DNA of 64,000 nt from Lichenostomus cassidix (GCA_008360975.2 CM039182.1:147316656-147380655), one strand, 5' to 3'. Positions 34,735-48,606 are shown, numbered from the stretch's first letter. Notes: a model not told the origin generated them from the sequence alone. A program made the numbers and translations.

Positions 34735-35643
34735 TTTGTTATTTTCTTTTCCTCTGCAACCCCAAATGAGTTGCCCGAGAGGCTATTCAGAGTAGAGCAC
34801 CACACTCCTTAGTCCAAGCCCTGAGCTCTCACATTTTAGATGCAATTAACTCCACTCTGACCCCTGGAAGTGAGAGGAGTTGGACAGAAAAATCTCAATA
34901 AAAACCAACTCAAAGTGGGTGATATTTACAGACAAACAGCAATTTGCCAAACCTGCGGTTGGGAGGCAATTTCACACACTGCTTTCCAGGATCCAGGACC
35001 CTCTGTACTGTTTGATGCAACTGCAGCTGAAAGCCTTTTGTGCACTGTGAACTGCCCAATTTAGTTCCAATAAGTTAGTTTGTCTCCTATATCAATACCT
35101 GCCAATGTTTTAGCATAGAAAGAAATGAGGATATTAAGGCTATTTCTTTTTCAGACAGCATCTGGTTGGCTATTGTGAAAGTGCTAGGGCAGTTGCTCAT
35201 ACCCATTTTGTATTTAGCCTGAATTAGCCTTTTAAATTTAAAAATACCCTAAATTTCCCCAGTTTATCATTTACTTCTTTGATGCTATTTCTGAACTCTT
35301 GGAAACTTCAATCAGAATGCTCTGAACCTCCAACAAATTGAATATTGGGAGAGTATATTAAGCAGAACACAAAAACTAAATAGATTTTTGGAAAGGTTGT
35401 AAAAGGCAAGAAACAAACTAGAATAAAAGATCGTTGGAATTAAAAATAAGATTGATTTGTAAGACTGAAATCTGATTTAGAGCCACACTCCTTGAGAAAG
35501 AGTACCTTGTGTTGTAACAAAAAAAGAGGTAATGCTTAATGTTAAAATAATAGTTTCCATTTCAATTTGTGTGGGCACAGGTAAGTTTAAAAATGTTATG
35601 CCTTCACAGTGGTAAATTAGTGCAGTTTTCCCACACACATCTT

Positions 35644-35659
35644 AAAAAAAAAAAAAAAA
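35644..35659. repeat. poly(A) run, 16 nt
   Basis: Homopolymer of 16 A followed by GACAAAGTGA. No attached retroposed body was recognised. Confidence 0.9.
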
Positions 35660-36398
35660 GACAAAGTGATATAAAATACCATTTTGCTTTTTCAATGCCG
35701 AGTCACTGAGCCAGGAGCAAAGTTTTAAGGCTCAGTTTTTTCCTCAGCCTTGTGTTCAGACCACAGAATTAAATGACATCATCTCTTCTTTCATTTTCTT
35801 AAACCCAAATTCAAAAATACCTACTACCTCAGGGTGCCTGTTTCATACTGTCACAGATATTTTTACAGGTTGCCTGCCTTTAAATCTTCACTCTGAACTC
35901 AAAAGGCTGCCTGAGTCAGGGCTACAAAACTGAGCTGACCCAGACAATAATCACTGATAATCAGAGAGTTTCCTGCTTTCAAATAGGATGGAAGAACAGC
36001 AGTCACAGCCTTTGCCATGGCACTTCACTGTCTCTCTTTCCATTTGTGATCTGAATCTGTGTGTGATGCACGTGATTTAAAGATAATGGAAAATCTGGCT
36101 TTAGGGAGAGATCACTGAAAATGTGGTATGTATTTTTCCAAAAATATTTCAACGAGATGAAACCCAGGAGGGTGAGTCCTGAGATCAAGCCAATATTTCC
36201 ATTGAGAATTTAAGTTCGAGGAGGAAGGGGAAAAAATCTGAAAAATAGAGGAAAACTAATTCAACTTAGAAGGTGCTACTGATGATTTGGAGCAGACAAA
36301 AGAAAATTCAATAGGATTTTGATAACAGCCCAAAAATCAGTGAAATGCAATTTGCTGGAGACGAGGACAAAATGCTAATACACAGATATTCATCAAGA

Positions 36399-36460
36399 GA
36401 ATGCAAATGTAAATATCTATCTAAAAAAAGAATGCAAATGTAAATATCTATCTAAAAAAA
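36399..36460. repeat. 31-bp perfect tandem duplication with octamer motifs
   Basis: A 31-bp unit starting GAATGCAAATGTAAATATCT and ending in seven A occurs twice, back to back and without mismatch. Each copy contains ATGCAAAT (36401-36408 and 36432-36439), the consensus POU/Oct octamer. Identity between copies indicates a recent duplication. Confidence 0.95.
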
Positions 36461-39400
36461 GAAACCAACCAAAAAACCTGGCTTCGGGACCAGCAGCTCT
36501 GGTCCAGATTGGGCAACCAGGTACAAGTGGCTTGTAAAGCTAAACACCCACAGGTCCCTCTGTGCTGTGCTGATGCTCCAGAGGGTCTGAAGGGCATCAC
36601 TCCATCCCAGGCAGCTCTGCTGGAGTTTCAGCACCAACACAGCTTTGGGTTTGGCCCACACTGTGACACTCAGCAGAGGTAAGCAGCAAAAGTGGCAACA
36701 AGAAAGGTAAGAGACTTTCATTTCTCTGAAAAGGAGAGTGTTTAGTCATGCAAGAGAACAGGGAAAAGCTGTGAGTGGGAAGGCAGCTCCTTCCAGAAAG
36801 GCTTTTAAACAGGATGGGAATGGAGACCTCAACAGGGCTCAGATGTCCAACCAGAATCTGGTGTTTATTACATCTTGAAAGTCTGTCTCAGGTAAGATTG
36901 AATTTAAATCTGGGTTCCCAGAGAGACAGAAATTCCCGCTTCTCATATAAATTTTTAATGCACTTCCATTATTAAAGCAAATTTTATTCCAAGGAGCTTT
37001 GCCTCTGAAATTAATCAAAAGATTTTTGTTGTACTCCAGATGAAGCAAACGCAGAATTCCAGGAGCCTAACACAGAGACCAGACAGGTCTAAAAATAGAG
37101 CTGTGTGGAGCCTGATTTGCTGCAGTTCGAGGGGGAAAGTCACACATCACATCTCTCCAGGCTGATCAGCATCGGTCAGGTATTGCTTGAAAGGCAGCCT
37201 GAGATGGAAAGCAAATAGATTGATTCAGCACAGAGCTCAGAAACACACACTGCTATGAAATGAGAGCTGAAACTCCATGAAACACACTGATTTCTCTGTA
37301 CATTTGAAAACAGAGAGCGAGGTGGCTTTTTTTTCCCCCTGCCTGTTTATCATTCTGCATCCAAATGCTGAAAATAAAGCTTGTTGGTTATGAATAGGTG
37401 GAAGTTATATCTCCATCCAATACAAAAATATTCCCTAAAACATCTCGCTCAGTTCTTCCCAGTTTGGGTAAATTAATTCCTGCCAATAGCAGAGGTGTTT
37501 TGCATGACCAAAAATAACAGGAGCTCCAGCTGGGAGCACCAAACCTGATGGCCCAAGCCCAAGGGAGCCAACAGTGAGGCACCAATGAAGCATTTGCAGA
37601 TACAGAGAAGTCATTTTCCTGTCCCTCCCAACTGTTTGGTTACACAGAGCCATGCTCACATTCAAGAATTTCATGCTATGGATTTTGTTGAAAACAGGCT
37701 TAAAACTGCCATCCCAATCCTCTTTCACAATGCCTTTTTTTGGTATGTGACAAATAGTGCAGAAATACCTAAACAGAGAGCCAGATACCTTTAGTGAAAA
37801 TCTCTCTCCTTGAGAAAAGGAATTTGGTCCAAAAATCAATTTTCTCATTAATTATTTGTATCAACAGAAATGCTGACACATCAAACAATTTACTTGGCTT
37901 CTTATATATTACCCTCAGGTGACAGCCCTTTGCTCAGTGCCCAGAAAAATACTTCAAAGATTTCAAAGCTGCTGCTTTTGAGGACCTCTCCCCAAGACTG
38001 CAGAAGCAGTTCCAGGCACCTGGCATTCAACCACTGAGCTTCACTTGCTGCTTTTGCATCCTTTCCTTTCAACTACACACTCAAAAAGGGCAGAGTCATC
38101 TTCTAACCCACTGCTTCAGAAACAGAGAGGGGGAAAGAGAACATTTATGACCTTCTCTTGAAGGTTTGTTCCACAACATTTCTTTGGTGAGACCCAGAGT
38201 AAATGGGAGAGTAAAAACCTCCATGGATGCTACTTTAATCTTAAACCAGGAGCTCATAACACTCTGTCTGACTCCATTTTGGCTAGACAGGACTGCTTTC
38301 CTCAACGTAGGAGACAGTAGAGGAGTTAGGTCACGTGCCTGGTTCAATTCCAGCTCCAATCCAAAGTTGCTCTTGACACAAAACCAGAGAAAACTTGGCA
38401 GCATCATCTCCCAACCTTGGGTTGAGTCCCGAGCAGAATTCCAAATGAAACACAAGGTCCCAGATCTGCATGGAGCAAACCAAAGAGAATGCTGGCACTG
38501 GTGCTGGCAAGACAAGCAGCCAAGTTTCGCTGATAGCCACATGGTGCTTCTCTTTCTGCTGCCCACAAAGAACTAATACTGCTTTGTGTGGGCTATTTGC
38601 CCCGTAAATTGGGATCTAAAGCCAACGAGAGGGATGTCATGGGAAGGAAAACTGGTGTCAATCCTTGTGGCAGGGTCACGAGCTCCGGATCACAGAAGAG
38701 GTTGGAGCCAACCTGCACTGGGCAGCGTAGAAAAACCCAACGAGAACCAAAAAAAAATTTCAAGAATGACTAAGTGGTTGGTCAGCATAAAGGAAAAAGG
38801 TTGATCCCAAAGGGAAAAAGCTGCATTTTAGCTCACGAGGATGGATGGATCCCTATTCACATTGTCCCTCAGTATGGCACAGGATTGGGGGCTGACCTTT
38901 CCTGAACATTTCCGGCGTGATTAGGGCAAAATCACCCAAACTGTGACATCTTTGCTCACATCGAGTAGGGTATTTATGCAGGGGTAGAAACAGTGCTCAG
39001 AATGAGTAAGGATGCCAGATTGTCCCTCGATGCTTTCCATGATTCAGCCCTGGCTGCTCCCTGAGATGCAAGACAGAACTGGTAACCACCCAGAGACAAA
39101 ACAGGCTAAGTGCCATGAAATCACAGCCCAGATTGCACTGCACAGACACTAAATAAGCCTGTGACCAGCTTCTTCCTCCAATGCACTCACTTTTCCATCA
39201 GCCTAAACTGAGTGGTGCCCACAGAATGGAGTCAGACCTCTGCAGACAAGCACTTGGGAGGACGATGTTCTCAGTGCTCTGGATTACAGATTGGGAGGAA
39301 ATTTTTCATTCCCTGGAAGTGGGCAGAGAATCAATAGCTCATTTTTCATGTTATGGTTATTATGCCCAGTGCTTCATGGGCATTGTGTTATATACAGCCT

Positions 39401-40171
39401 CTACAGCAATGGCTCAGATTCCTCACTCCTGGTTGCTCTGTCAGTGGCAATAATTGCAAAAACTCCCCAGGGCTCAGGAGTGTTTAGCTCCAACTGGAAA
39501 ATACAATAGTGGATCCAGTAAAAGTAAAATAATAAAGAGAGGCCAGGCAAACATGGAAACAACTGCAGCATGACACCTTTCCAGTTCCATTAGAGTGATT
39601 ACCCCAGTGGCAACTCAGCTCCTCAAAAAAAGCATGGGTAAATGGTTGGGGTTTTATGAAAATTGCTTTTCACCATTCCACAAGAATTGCTCCTGAGCAC
39701 TGTAGCAACACCACAACACTGCACACTCTGCTTGCAGCATCCCCTGTGCTCCTCCAGCAGGAGGGAAGGGAAGCTGATGATAACCTGAGCATGACTCTCC
39801 CCTCCCAGGCTCACCTTCAGGGCAGGACAGGGCAACCTCATCTCTGAATTCCAGTTTTAACAACCTACGAGTGCAAAATACCGTGAGTATGGAGCTGGGA
39901 GCTGAGGGGAGGGAACAAATACTGCCTGGTGAAATACATCAAGTGATGAGTCCCCCAGACCACAATACAGAACTGAACATACTTTTTTTTTTTGGCTTGC
40001 AAAAAGCCAGAGCCTGAGAGCTGACAGCTAAGAGAAACATTAAGACAGCAACAGCAGAGACAAAGGCAGGCTCATATATAGCCCTGCAATGGGCTTGTCT
40101 TTCAGGTAAGTGAAGCAGGGCAGTGAGGCTAAAATGGCTCTTTGGTGGCAAAGACTTCCAAGCCAATTTAA
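36461..40171. other. unique non-coding sequence
   Basis: No gene. The stretch 38096-38576 is free of stops on both strands at once (156 codons minus, 136 codons plus), but neither product is recognisable. CpG is locally more frequent at about 38.5-39.05 kb than in neighbouring DNA. The 37.08-37.38 kb segment has mixed-composition, enhancer-like sequence whose conservation cannot be judged here. Confidence 0.5.
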
Positions 40172-40340
40172 GACTCCTAGAATTGTTTGGGTTGGAAAGG
40201 ACCATTAAAGGTCATCCAGTCCAACCCCCCTGCAATGATCAGGAACATCTTCTACTAGATCAGGTTGCTCAGAATTCCATCCAACCTGATAGTGAATGTT
40301 TCCAGGGCATCCACCAACTCCTGGGCAGCCTGTGAAAAAA
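40172..40340 (-). mobile_element. CR1 LINE, 3' end fragment
   Basis: Plus strand reads GAATTGTTTGGGTTGGAAAG, GACCATTAAAGGTCATCCAG, TCCAACCCCCCTGCAATGAT and CAACCTGATAGTGAATGTTT, then CAACTCCTGGGCAGCCTGTG. It is the reverse complement of the GGTCCCTTCCAACCC-type CR1 tail. It is 5'-truncated on the minus strand and has lost the terminal ATTCTATGA repeats apart from a trace. Confidence 0.92.
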
Positions 40341-40378
40341 TCCAGAAGCTTGTGCCAAGGGCTGATTCTCAAGTGTGC

Positions 40379-40428
40379 AGACCATGGGCTGAGCAGGAGC
40401 ATGCACTGAGACCATGCACTGAGCAGGA
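40379..40428. repeat. imperfect 30-bp direct repeat
   Basis: GACCATG-GGCTGAGCAGGA and GACCATG-CACTGAGCAGGA sit 30 bp apart, with a related GCATGCACTGA between them. It is a small internal duplication next to the CR1 fragment. Confidence 0.75.
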
Positions 40429-43400
40429 CTGATATTGCAACAATGCATCATCAGTTGCTAAAACCACCCTATTTCATGGCAATCTAATTGCAGCTCAGAT
40501 CCCCTAATGTGGGTGAAAAATCCAATGGTTGGTGAATTCTGTTTCACAACGACAGAAAGAGCCAAGATTGGAGATCGAAAAGTGATGTTGCTATGAACAC
40601 TTGGCTGCCACAAGCCACTCATCCCTGGGGGAACTCTTCTGACACCTCCTGCTGAAAACATCAAAAGCCAGAAGAATCGTGGAGCCCCAATTTCATGGTC
40701 TGTATTTGTACTGAACGTGGACATGGAGTGAGCTTCTGTCCTTCTGCTCCGTGGGAGGTTTCTGTCCCTGCTGAGCTCCCTCAGGACACCAGTGCCAGCC
40801 TGTGACAGCTCTACCCTCCCTGTCACACCCCCAGCATGCTCTGTCCCTCAGCAGGTCCCTCCTGGCACTGCCAGGCTCTTGGTGCCAGGAAGGAGCAAGA
40901 GGCAGCAAGTTCTGTCACATCACTGGGGAAGCAAAGAAACAATCAGAATGAGTAAGGCAATGAAGAAAGACCTCCTCCTGGCTTTCTCCGTGTTCCACTG
41001 ACTGCCAGCGTCTGTTCAAGGCTGCTTTTCATTCGGTGCAGACTTGGGGATATATGGAGGAGAATCCTTTGTTAAGAGCTGCCCTGCAGAGACAATGACA
41101 GGATACAACTGCTGCTGTATACTCCTTTACCTTCCATTCCTAACCTCTGTAAAAGTTCCTTTGGCAGCTTGTGTAGCAAACAGAAGTCATTTGCTACACC
41201 CTGAATTTACAACTAAAAAAATTCCAAAATTTCTTATCTCTGCAAAACATACATATTCATATATATATATTTTCTCATATATATCCTAAAGTGTAAAGAA
41301 AACAAGAATATTTTATTTTCACCCACATATACACTAGGAAGGTTGAAACAGACCTAACAAACCTTTTCAGAATAAATGCCTGGTTGTGTTTACAGGAATG
41401 TGGAAAACATTTTCATCAAATTCCTCATAGACAAGAAATACAAAACACTGATGACTGAACAGCAGAAAAAGAATGAGAAAGCTGGTTAGATTCTCATTTT
41501 CTCCTGACTACGCAAGCAAAAGATCTATCAATAAAACTAAAAGATAAAAATTGATAGGATGAAGCAGCACAAACAGACCCTAATTCAATTAACCTGTGGA
41601 AATCCCTGCCAAGAGTTTCAAACCAGGGCTGATTTTCATGTGTATTAATATAGTTTTCACCATATCCCTCACTAGATTTGAAATGTCAGAATAGTTTATA
41701 GCACCAGAGATCAAACTGATGGTTGTCTCTGATTGAAAACCTGCAACAATGTTCTACCACAATTTACAGTATTTACAATTGTTGGTACATGTTTTTCTTC
41801 TGCTACAAATATTTAGCTTTTACCACTGCTGTAGCAATACCAATTTGGTCCTGAAAAGATGTTTCTAGTATTTGGTTTATGCAGTGTCTTGCAAAGGCTG
41901 TGCATATAAATAAAGGGTAATTGATGAAGGTTTCACAGGCTCAGGAATGGCCAGTTTTACCATCAGCCTGTGCTGAAATGGTAACACACATGCTCTACCC
42001 AGGTTGTGTTGGGCTCTGTATTTCCAGGCAATGAAAGTGGCTGGAATACCAAATTTCATTAATTCACTTCATCCAGCAACTGCTTTAAAAGGATTTAGCA
42101 TGAGAAGCAGAGCACAAAGCTATCAGAAGAACACTGCACGAGTGAATAGAAATTGAAGAAAAATTAGTTCCTTGTGAAATATTGCAATCACTTCTTTAAG
42201 CAATAAAGTGTTAAATAATAGACTAGAACAACTCCAATGAAATAAAAACTGTCAAAGCACCCTTTTCAAAGTTGCTACATAATCTTCCAATTTTGCTTTC
42301 ATTAGTAAACAGTAACAGATGATCAGATTCTATCGGCATCCTGTCTGGACAATATCTTAGCAGCATTTGAATACATTACAAAATGAAAGAATACCAGAAG
42401 AAGAAAATTTAATATAATTACCACTTTCTGAAAATAGCTTGTGCCTAACATTCACTTAATATAGCTCAAATAAATTGAGAAAGAAATCAAGGATGGAGAA
42501 ACAGTTTGCTATTTAAGACCAGATACAAGCAGCTTGTCCTAACCATCTCTTTGGCACCTACTTCCCTTCCCTGTGTGTTGGACCAAATGAGCAAAAATAA
42601 TTGTGCCAAAAGTAGCAGCACATCACTGCCTGACCAGGAGCCTCAGCCTCAATCAGCCCAAGGATGCTCAGGCTGCAGACCTCGAGTCAGATGAATCCTC
42701 TCCCACAAATGGTTTTTCCTTCACAGAAAGGGAATGAAAGAACAGAAAGTGAGAAATCTACAGTAAATTGTGTCCCATTGCAGCAGCAGCTCTGCCCTTG
42801 TACAATGCCCTCCCATGTGCACACAGAGAATATGTTTTCCTTCAAGCAGGAGAATAAAAAATGTCCAATTTCCCTCAAAAGTTTAGGATTACTGTCCCAT
42901 GTGCTGTCCCTGGCTCCCACCCAGTCTCTTGTGACCCCTCAAGGCTACAAGAAACCATCTCTGTCCCACTGAGATCTTCACCTGTGCCAACTTGTAGAAC
43001 ATAATTACTTTTCGAGATTTCTGTCCTGTTTCAAATACTGTTGAAATAAACCACTAACTTGAAAAATTATTTGGGATGGACATACAGACATCATTGCAGA
43101 TACTAATTTCCTTAGCAAATAAAGCTAAAAATCAGCTTCCTGCCTGTATTGCAAGACAGAAATCCCCTTTCCTTAACCCCATGTGTCTCCAGCTCTGCCT
43201 ACAGCAATCCTAATTCACACCCAAGCTAAAGAAACAAGGCACAGCCTTAGTTACATCAATCATTAACACAAGAGCAGCTGATAACAGAAGTGCACAATGT
43301 CCATGTATCTGTTTATCATTAGAACTGCAAATATCCTTTGGTCTTTTTTTTTTTTAATTCTTAACAAGCAGAGGAACAAGTCAGAGTTTTGAGGAAAGAA

Positions 43401-46206
43401 ATATTACATTGGGGCCTTTCTCAAAGCCCTTTACCTCTGATTACAGAGAATGTTTTAGTCCTTTTCTCAACTAGTCCTCACCTGTTGGGCACAAACTGAA
43501 AGGCAAAATGGGAAAAAAATGAACCATCACCTGGGTCACCATATCTGCTCAGGGAACTGATATTAGAGTCTACTTTCATTTAACTGACATTGAAAAGGTG
43601 CTCCACTCCAGCAAAATCAGCATGACATCCACTGGAAGAGGTTAAACACAGAGAAATTAGAATGGGAAATGAAAGATGAATCATAGGGGTGGTTGGCCTC
43701 TAAAGGAAGTAGGAAATTCAAAGCAAAATCTGGTATCTATCTGAAAATCCTGTGGCACGTCAACCAGAATGTAGTGGGTATGGTAATGAGCAAAGAAATG
43801 AACAAGTTAAGTAGCAGCATCTGTGATATTTAGGAACAGAATGACCATAGTGACTTTCCTCCAGACCCAGTCACCAGATCTGTGAGAAGAAGGGAGAGAA
43901 GAGAATGCCTTAAGGATGCCTGAAAGGAGGAAGTTACACTGGTCAAGAACTCTGGTACCAGGTTTTGGCAAAGAGATTTCACACAGTTTGTAATTCTAAT
44001 ATTTCCTTGATGCTTCTTGAACAGGAGATGTGCAATCCCTGAGCTCCCTGTGCCTCAGTGCATGATGCCCATGGTACTGCTGAGCACCCAGACACACAGC
44101 AGAATTCTGAAACCCTGAATCTGGGGCAGAGAGATGCCACTGGTGTGCTGGGCAAACCGGTGGCTCACTTTAAGCTTTGTTTTTACCACCTGTCAGGTGT
44201 GAAGGATGTCCTTGGGGGTCTTTTGTTTAGTGCTTCAAGGTCTACTGCTGAACAATATTTCAATAAAGTGATGTTACTGTTAACTCAGGAAACTTTTTTA
44301 GTGGTTAACTGTAAATCTTCAATACAAAAGATAAGACTGTAATTTTTTTCTAAAATAATAGGCTCACACTATAGTAGGTATCTGCTTTGGAAATTAAACA
44401 CCTTACTCAAAGTGAAGGCAAAACCCTTTGAAAAGAGAACAAAAAGCTTATGTTTTTTTTTGACCACCAAATTCTTTCACTGCTTTTCTTTTACTCCTCT
44501 GCTGAAATCCACAATTAAAACAAAATTCTAAATTATGTATCGCCAGTTTTATCAATGGGAACCTTGGATTTTTGTTCGAAAGGTTGCTTACTTGCCACCC
44601 CCCATCTGAAAAGAATATAAAAGACTTGTACTGCATTGATTATCTACATGTCAATTGTCAGGAATAAATTTCAGATATTATTCAGGGAAGGTTAGATGAC
44701 ACATAACTTACTGGGAACCACTCTGTAGGATTGCAGGCAAGGTTACAGTAATGTCCTTTCAACAGGATAAATAACACATCCATTCACTACGAGCCAACCC
44801 TGTCATGTTACCTCATTTTAATCAGCCCTTTTATGATACAATATTCATGTGGAAATTGGGCTAAAAATACCCACTGCCAAGGTGATTGAAGAAATAAAAC
44901 TGAGAACTTTATTCTGCATATTTTAGGACCAGGTTTTGTCCTGAAATAATGTGGCATATTAATTGAGTTTCATGTGGGGAAGAGAGGGAATGAAAGCAAG
45001 GGGAGGGAAGGAGGAGATGAGCCAGGAGCTCTCGCCTGTCCATCAATGATTAACCAGCCAGGCTAAAGCTAACACGATCTTCCTGCACTCCTCAGGAGCA
45101 GTCATTCAGCACCTGTGATTGCATTCAGACAATGAAAATTCAAAAGCCTAATGCTGAGCTTGTATGCTACACTGTGAGCACTCAAACACAGTGGTCAGGG
45201 CAGCCCTGGAGCTGCTCCCAGGTGGGTCAGAGGACAGATGTGGCACACATGTGCTTTCCCAGGAGAGGAAAATGAGGAAAATATTGCTCATGGGGGTGGG
45301 CAAGGGGAGGAGGATTTCCTCTAGCTGGAATCCCCACCACACAGCAAAAGTCAGCTGCCTAGGGACTCATTAAGAAGGAGAAAAAAGTCCTTTTGGTCTA
45401 CTTGAAGAGGTTTGTAAAGGACAGGGAGAAGCAGTGATTTTGTGCATGAAAGCCACGCACAGCCATGGCATTATGTGGTCCCAGAACTATTCCCCCAACG
45501 GGTCTCACTCTCTGCTTGCTTGGTTTACAAATCAAAACAAGATATTTCATGTTGTTCAGCCTGCAAGCCCAGTCTGGGGAACAGAAAGATCAGCCAGTGA
45601 CCTTTTCCTCCCAGTATTCCATCCTCATCCCTGAGCTGAAGAGTCCAGAGACACAACCAGGCTCTGCTTGATCCTTCACTCTCATATTGGCTATGCCACG
45701 CTGACAGTAAAGAAATTTGTATCTGTCAGGTTATTAAATTGATCTAAGTGAAAAGAATCACAGGGGACTGAGGCTGTGATGAGGTAGTTCTCTCCACAGC
45801 CACACTCTGAAAACCTCCTCCTTCTTTCTCCCCAGATCCTTCAACGAAGCACACACAACCTTCTGCCAGTCAAACTCATCTGAGGCTCAGGGTGCTCATC
45901 TTCCACAGCCACAGAGACACAGCAATACAAGGAAGACCAGCACCAGCACAGGCAGTTCCATACCAGTGGTTCTGTGAAGCTTTAAGCTGGTTTTCGAAAG
46001 GGCATTTTGTCAAGAATAACTGCAGCAGTACTTTTGACTTTTTGCAGCTGAGCTGAAATAGATGAGAAGTAATAGCAAGCCTATTAGAACAAAATTGACT
46101 ATCACACTGCATACAAAAAATTACAAGACGATCCTTTTCTGCTTTTTTATGTAATAATTCCCCTCTATTACATTGCCATAACACTCAGCAAAGAAAATCC
46201 TCATTC

Positions 46207-46222
46207 AAAAAAAAAAAAAAAA
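46207..46222. repeat. poly(A) run, 16 nt
   Basis: Homopolymer of 16 A. No retroposed gene body is recognisable upstream. Confidence 0.9.
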
Positions 46223-46925
46223 CCATCTGACATTAGGAATTGGACTTTCTCATTTCAAGAAAAAAAAGCCCCTGCTTCCTACAGGTATTTTCCTTTTCAT
46301 TGGGTGGAAAGGAACTGAGCATAGCAAGTGTGCTGCTACTGAGCATGAACTTTGCCAGGGCTCCAAGGCATCTTTCTCAGGGTTCAGTACCAGAGCTGAC
46401 ACTGAAGACAGGGGAAGATTTTCTCAGAGGTGAAGAGGAGAAGGAAAGGAGCAATGGTTACAAGTTGTAATGAAGGAAATCTTGATCAGACACATGGAAA
46501 AGAAATACACACACCAGCAGAAAATATGGAATCCTATCCATGGAGATCTGCTAAACTTGTTGGTGCTACCTCTGAGAAACATGACCTAACCTTGAGGTTA
46601 GAGTTCCTTTGAGCAGTGGCTTCCAGAAGACCCTTCCAACAAAAATTTTTGTATTTTGCTCAATATCTAGGTCTACATTCTTGCATTTTTGGTGATGTCT
46701 AGTACAGGAAGAGGCAGGCAAATGAGTCAGGATTCCATCACTGCTTTTCAAGAAGAGAGAGGTAAGGGTACAACTTAGACTTGGCACAACTCACCCACAT
46801 CTTTTAAGCACTGCAGAAATGAAGGGATAGAAGGAAAGTCAAAATTTTCTGCTCATTAGATTGAGGTTCTCTAAACACCTCCCTGTTTCTTCTGGTTTTA
46901 AGAGAAGGAGAACCTTCAGCTTCCA

Positions 46926-46942
46926 CACCACCAGGGGAGCTC
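46926..46942 (+). promoter_or_regulatory. CTCF-like motif (candidate)
   Basis: CACCACCAGGGGAGCTC resembles the CTCF core CCACCAGGGGGCGC, with A for the fifth G. It has the same orientation as the candidate at 2.43 kb. Motif match by eye only. Confidence 0.25.
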
Positions 46943-48606
46943 AGCCTGACCAAAAGCAGCTGATCTGTTGTGACTCAGATCCCAGTTCTCCCTCTGGGGG
47001 AACGAATAAATAAAACACAGAGGGCAATAGAGAGAATTATTATGTTCTTCACAACAGCAGCTGTGTCTCTATTTCACTGTCACGCTTAGATCATTTTGCA
47101 AACCAGCACCCCTGCTATGCACACTGGGAGCTCCTCATGCACAACTCCAGCAGCCAAACTGTGTCAGAAAATCACTCCTGCTTTTCAAGTTAAAAAATTA
47201 GAGATCAAAGAACAGGGTGTTTTCTAGGTCATGGTGTCAGATTCCAGAATGCCCAGCTAACAACAGCACATGGACACAAACCTGCACAGTGGTTTTATCT
47301 GGCTGGGCCAGGGAATAATTTCACTACAGGCTGGGCTGGGGAACAACAGCTCTAACTGTGCTGAAAACTTCCTATCTTGTACTTTTAATTGTAAGTAATT
47401 AAGCACCTGCACGCTTTGCTAAGTCAACAACCTTTTGACAAAGAGACAGATTTACTCTAAGAGCAATAGAGCGTGAAAACAAAAAATGTTCTCGTGATAT
47501 TATCCTACTTTTAGTATTTTGCCTCAGTAATACTTGTCTTCTTAATGGCATCAACACAGGTTAAGCAGAGAATTTACACCTAGCAAAATTACAAAGAATT
47601 TTCCTGAATTTAGATTATATGGAGTTAGATTAATTCCTTTAAAATATTCAAGAGGAATACAAAATCATTGTAGAAATAGTCACTGACAGAGCATGGGGAA
47701 GGACTGAGCTCTGGTGATCAGAACAGTAATAAAGGAAAAGCAGCTCTTTGACTATCTTTGTCCCTTCTCCACTGACTACAGATTGAAACAGCCATTGGGT
47801 GGCAAAATAAAATTACTTTTCCTTTTCTTCATCATAAAGTCACTTACTTACCAATATAACAACACTTATTTTGTTCTGGGCTTTCAAGAAGTTTCCAAGG
47901 CATTAAGGTGATGAATGAAATACAAATTCTTAAAGGGAATTTAATAAATAAATAAAATCAAAAGCCAACAAAGCAAAACAAAACACCTACAGTTTTAGTG
48001 CCTTGCAACATCCATCCCCAAAACATGAAATTAAGGAATCAGCAGCTGAACCGAGAGTTGGCCATTTCTTTGCAAAACTTTTCATGCTGGGCTCATGCAT
48101 CATTTCATTTTTATGGAAGATACATCCTTAGCAAAGAGACAAACCTAAATGTCCACAGGTTTAGATCTAAATTTAGCAACTGGAATTGCTATATTCTATA
48201 AAGCACAACATATACAGACTTCCCTCATGGGATCTCTAGTAAAAAACTTCTGAAGAGACATTCTGAAAACAGTAGGAAGGAAACAAACACAGCTTCTTGG
48301 CAATAACAGAGCACCCCAAGGAAAGATACTTCTATATAGGTAGCAGAAAATTGAAAGGAAAAGGAAAGTATCAAAATGAAATGGAAAGTTTCTGGTTAAT
48401 CCATCATGACTCCTTTACTAATTTTAACTGGTGAGTCAGAGAAGTGTCATTACTCTATTGACTAATCTGTTTGGAGCATCAAAACAGCTTTGGTTCTGTT
48501 ATTGATTTACTTTGTAAAGTGATTAATTAGTTGGAGTATTACATTGCTTTCTTTCCCTCATGCTTTATTATTTTATTAAGGTATCCAGGGATGCAAAACT
48601 TCCACT

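Larger units (their letters stand above)
33502..36398. other. unique non-coding sequence
   Basis: No gene. Holds poly(T) at 33730-33744, a G/T-rich tract at 34686-34734, and poly(A) at 35644-35659. Otherwise AT-leaning sequence with frames under 70 codons. Confidence 0.55.
40429..48606. other. unique non-coding sequence
   Basis: No gene in 8.2 kb. Frames up to 122 codons (40458-40826, minus) lack domains. Contains a TA-rich stretch near 41.25-41.29 kb, T12 at 43344-43355, A16 at 46207-46222, and a CTCF-like match at 46928-46940. The segments at about 43.24-43.33 and 44.95-45.14 kb have AT-rich, homeodomain-motif-like content and might be conserved non-coding DNA. Confidence 0.5.

Noticed and set aside
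38160..38230. TTTGGTGAGACCC as a retroviral primer-binding site next to an LTR
   Set aside because: No paired LTRs, no polypurine tract and no gag/pol homology recognisable nearby.
38341..38351. tRNA B-box-like GGTTCAATTCC
   Set aside because: No A box at the right distance and no cloverleaf found by eye; an 11-mer match alone is weak.
38096..38576. Overlapping ORFs on both strands (156 and 136 codons)
   Set aside because: Simultaneously open opposite strands with no recognisable product; coding on either is unsupported.
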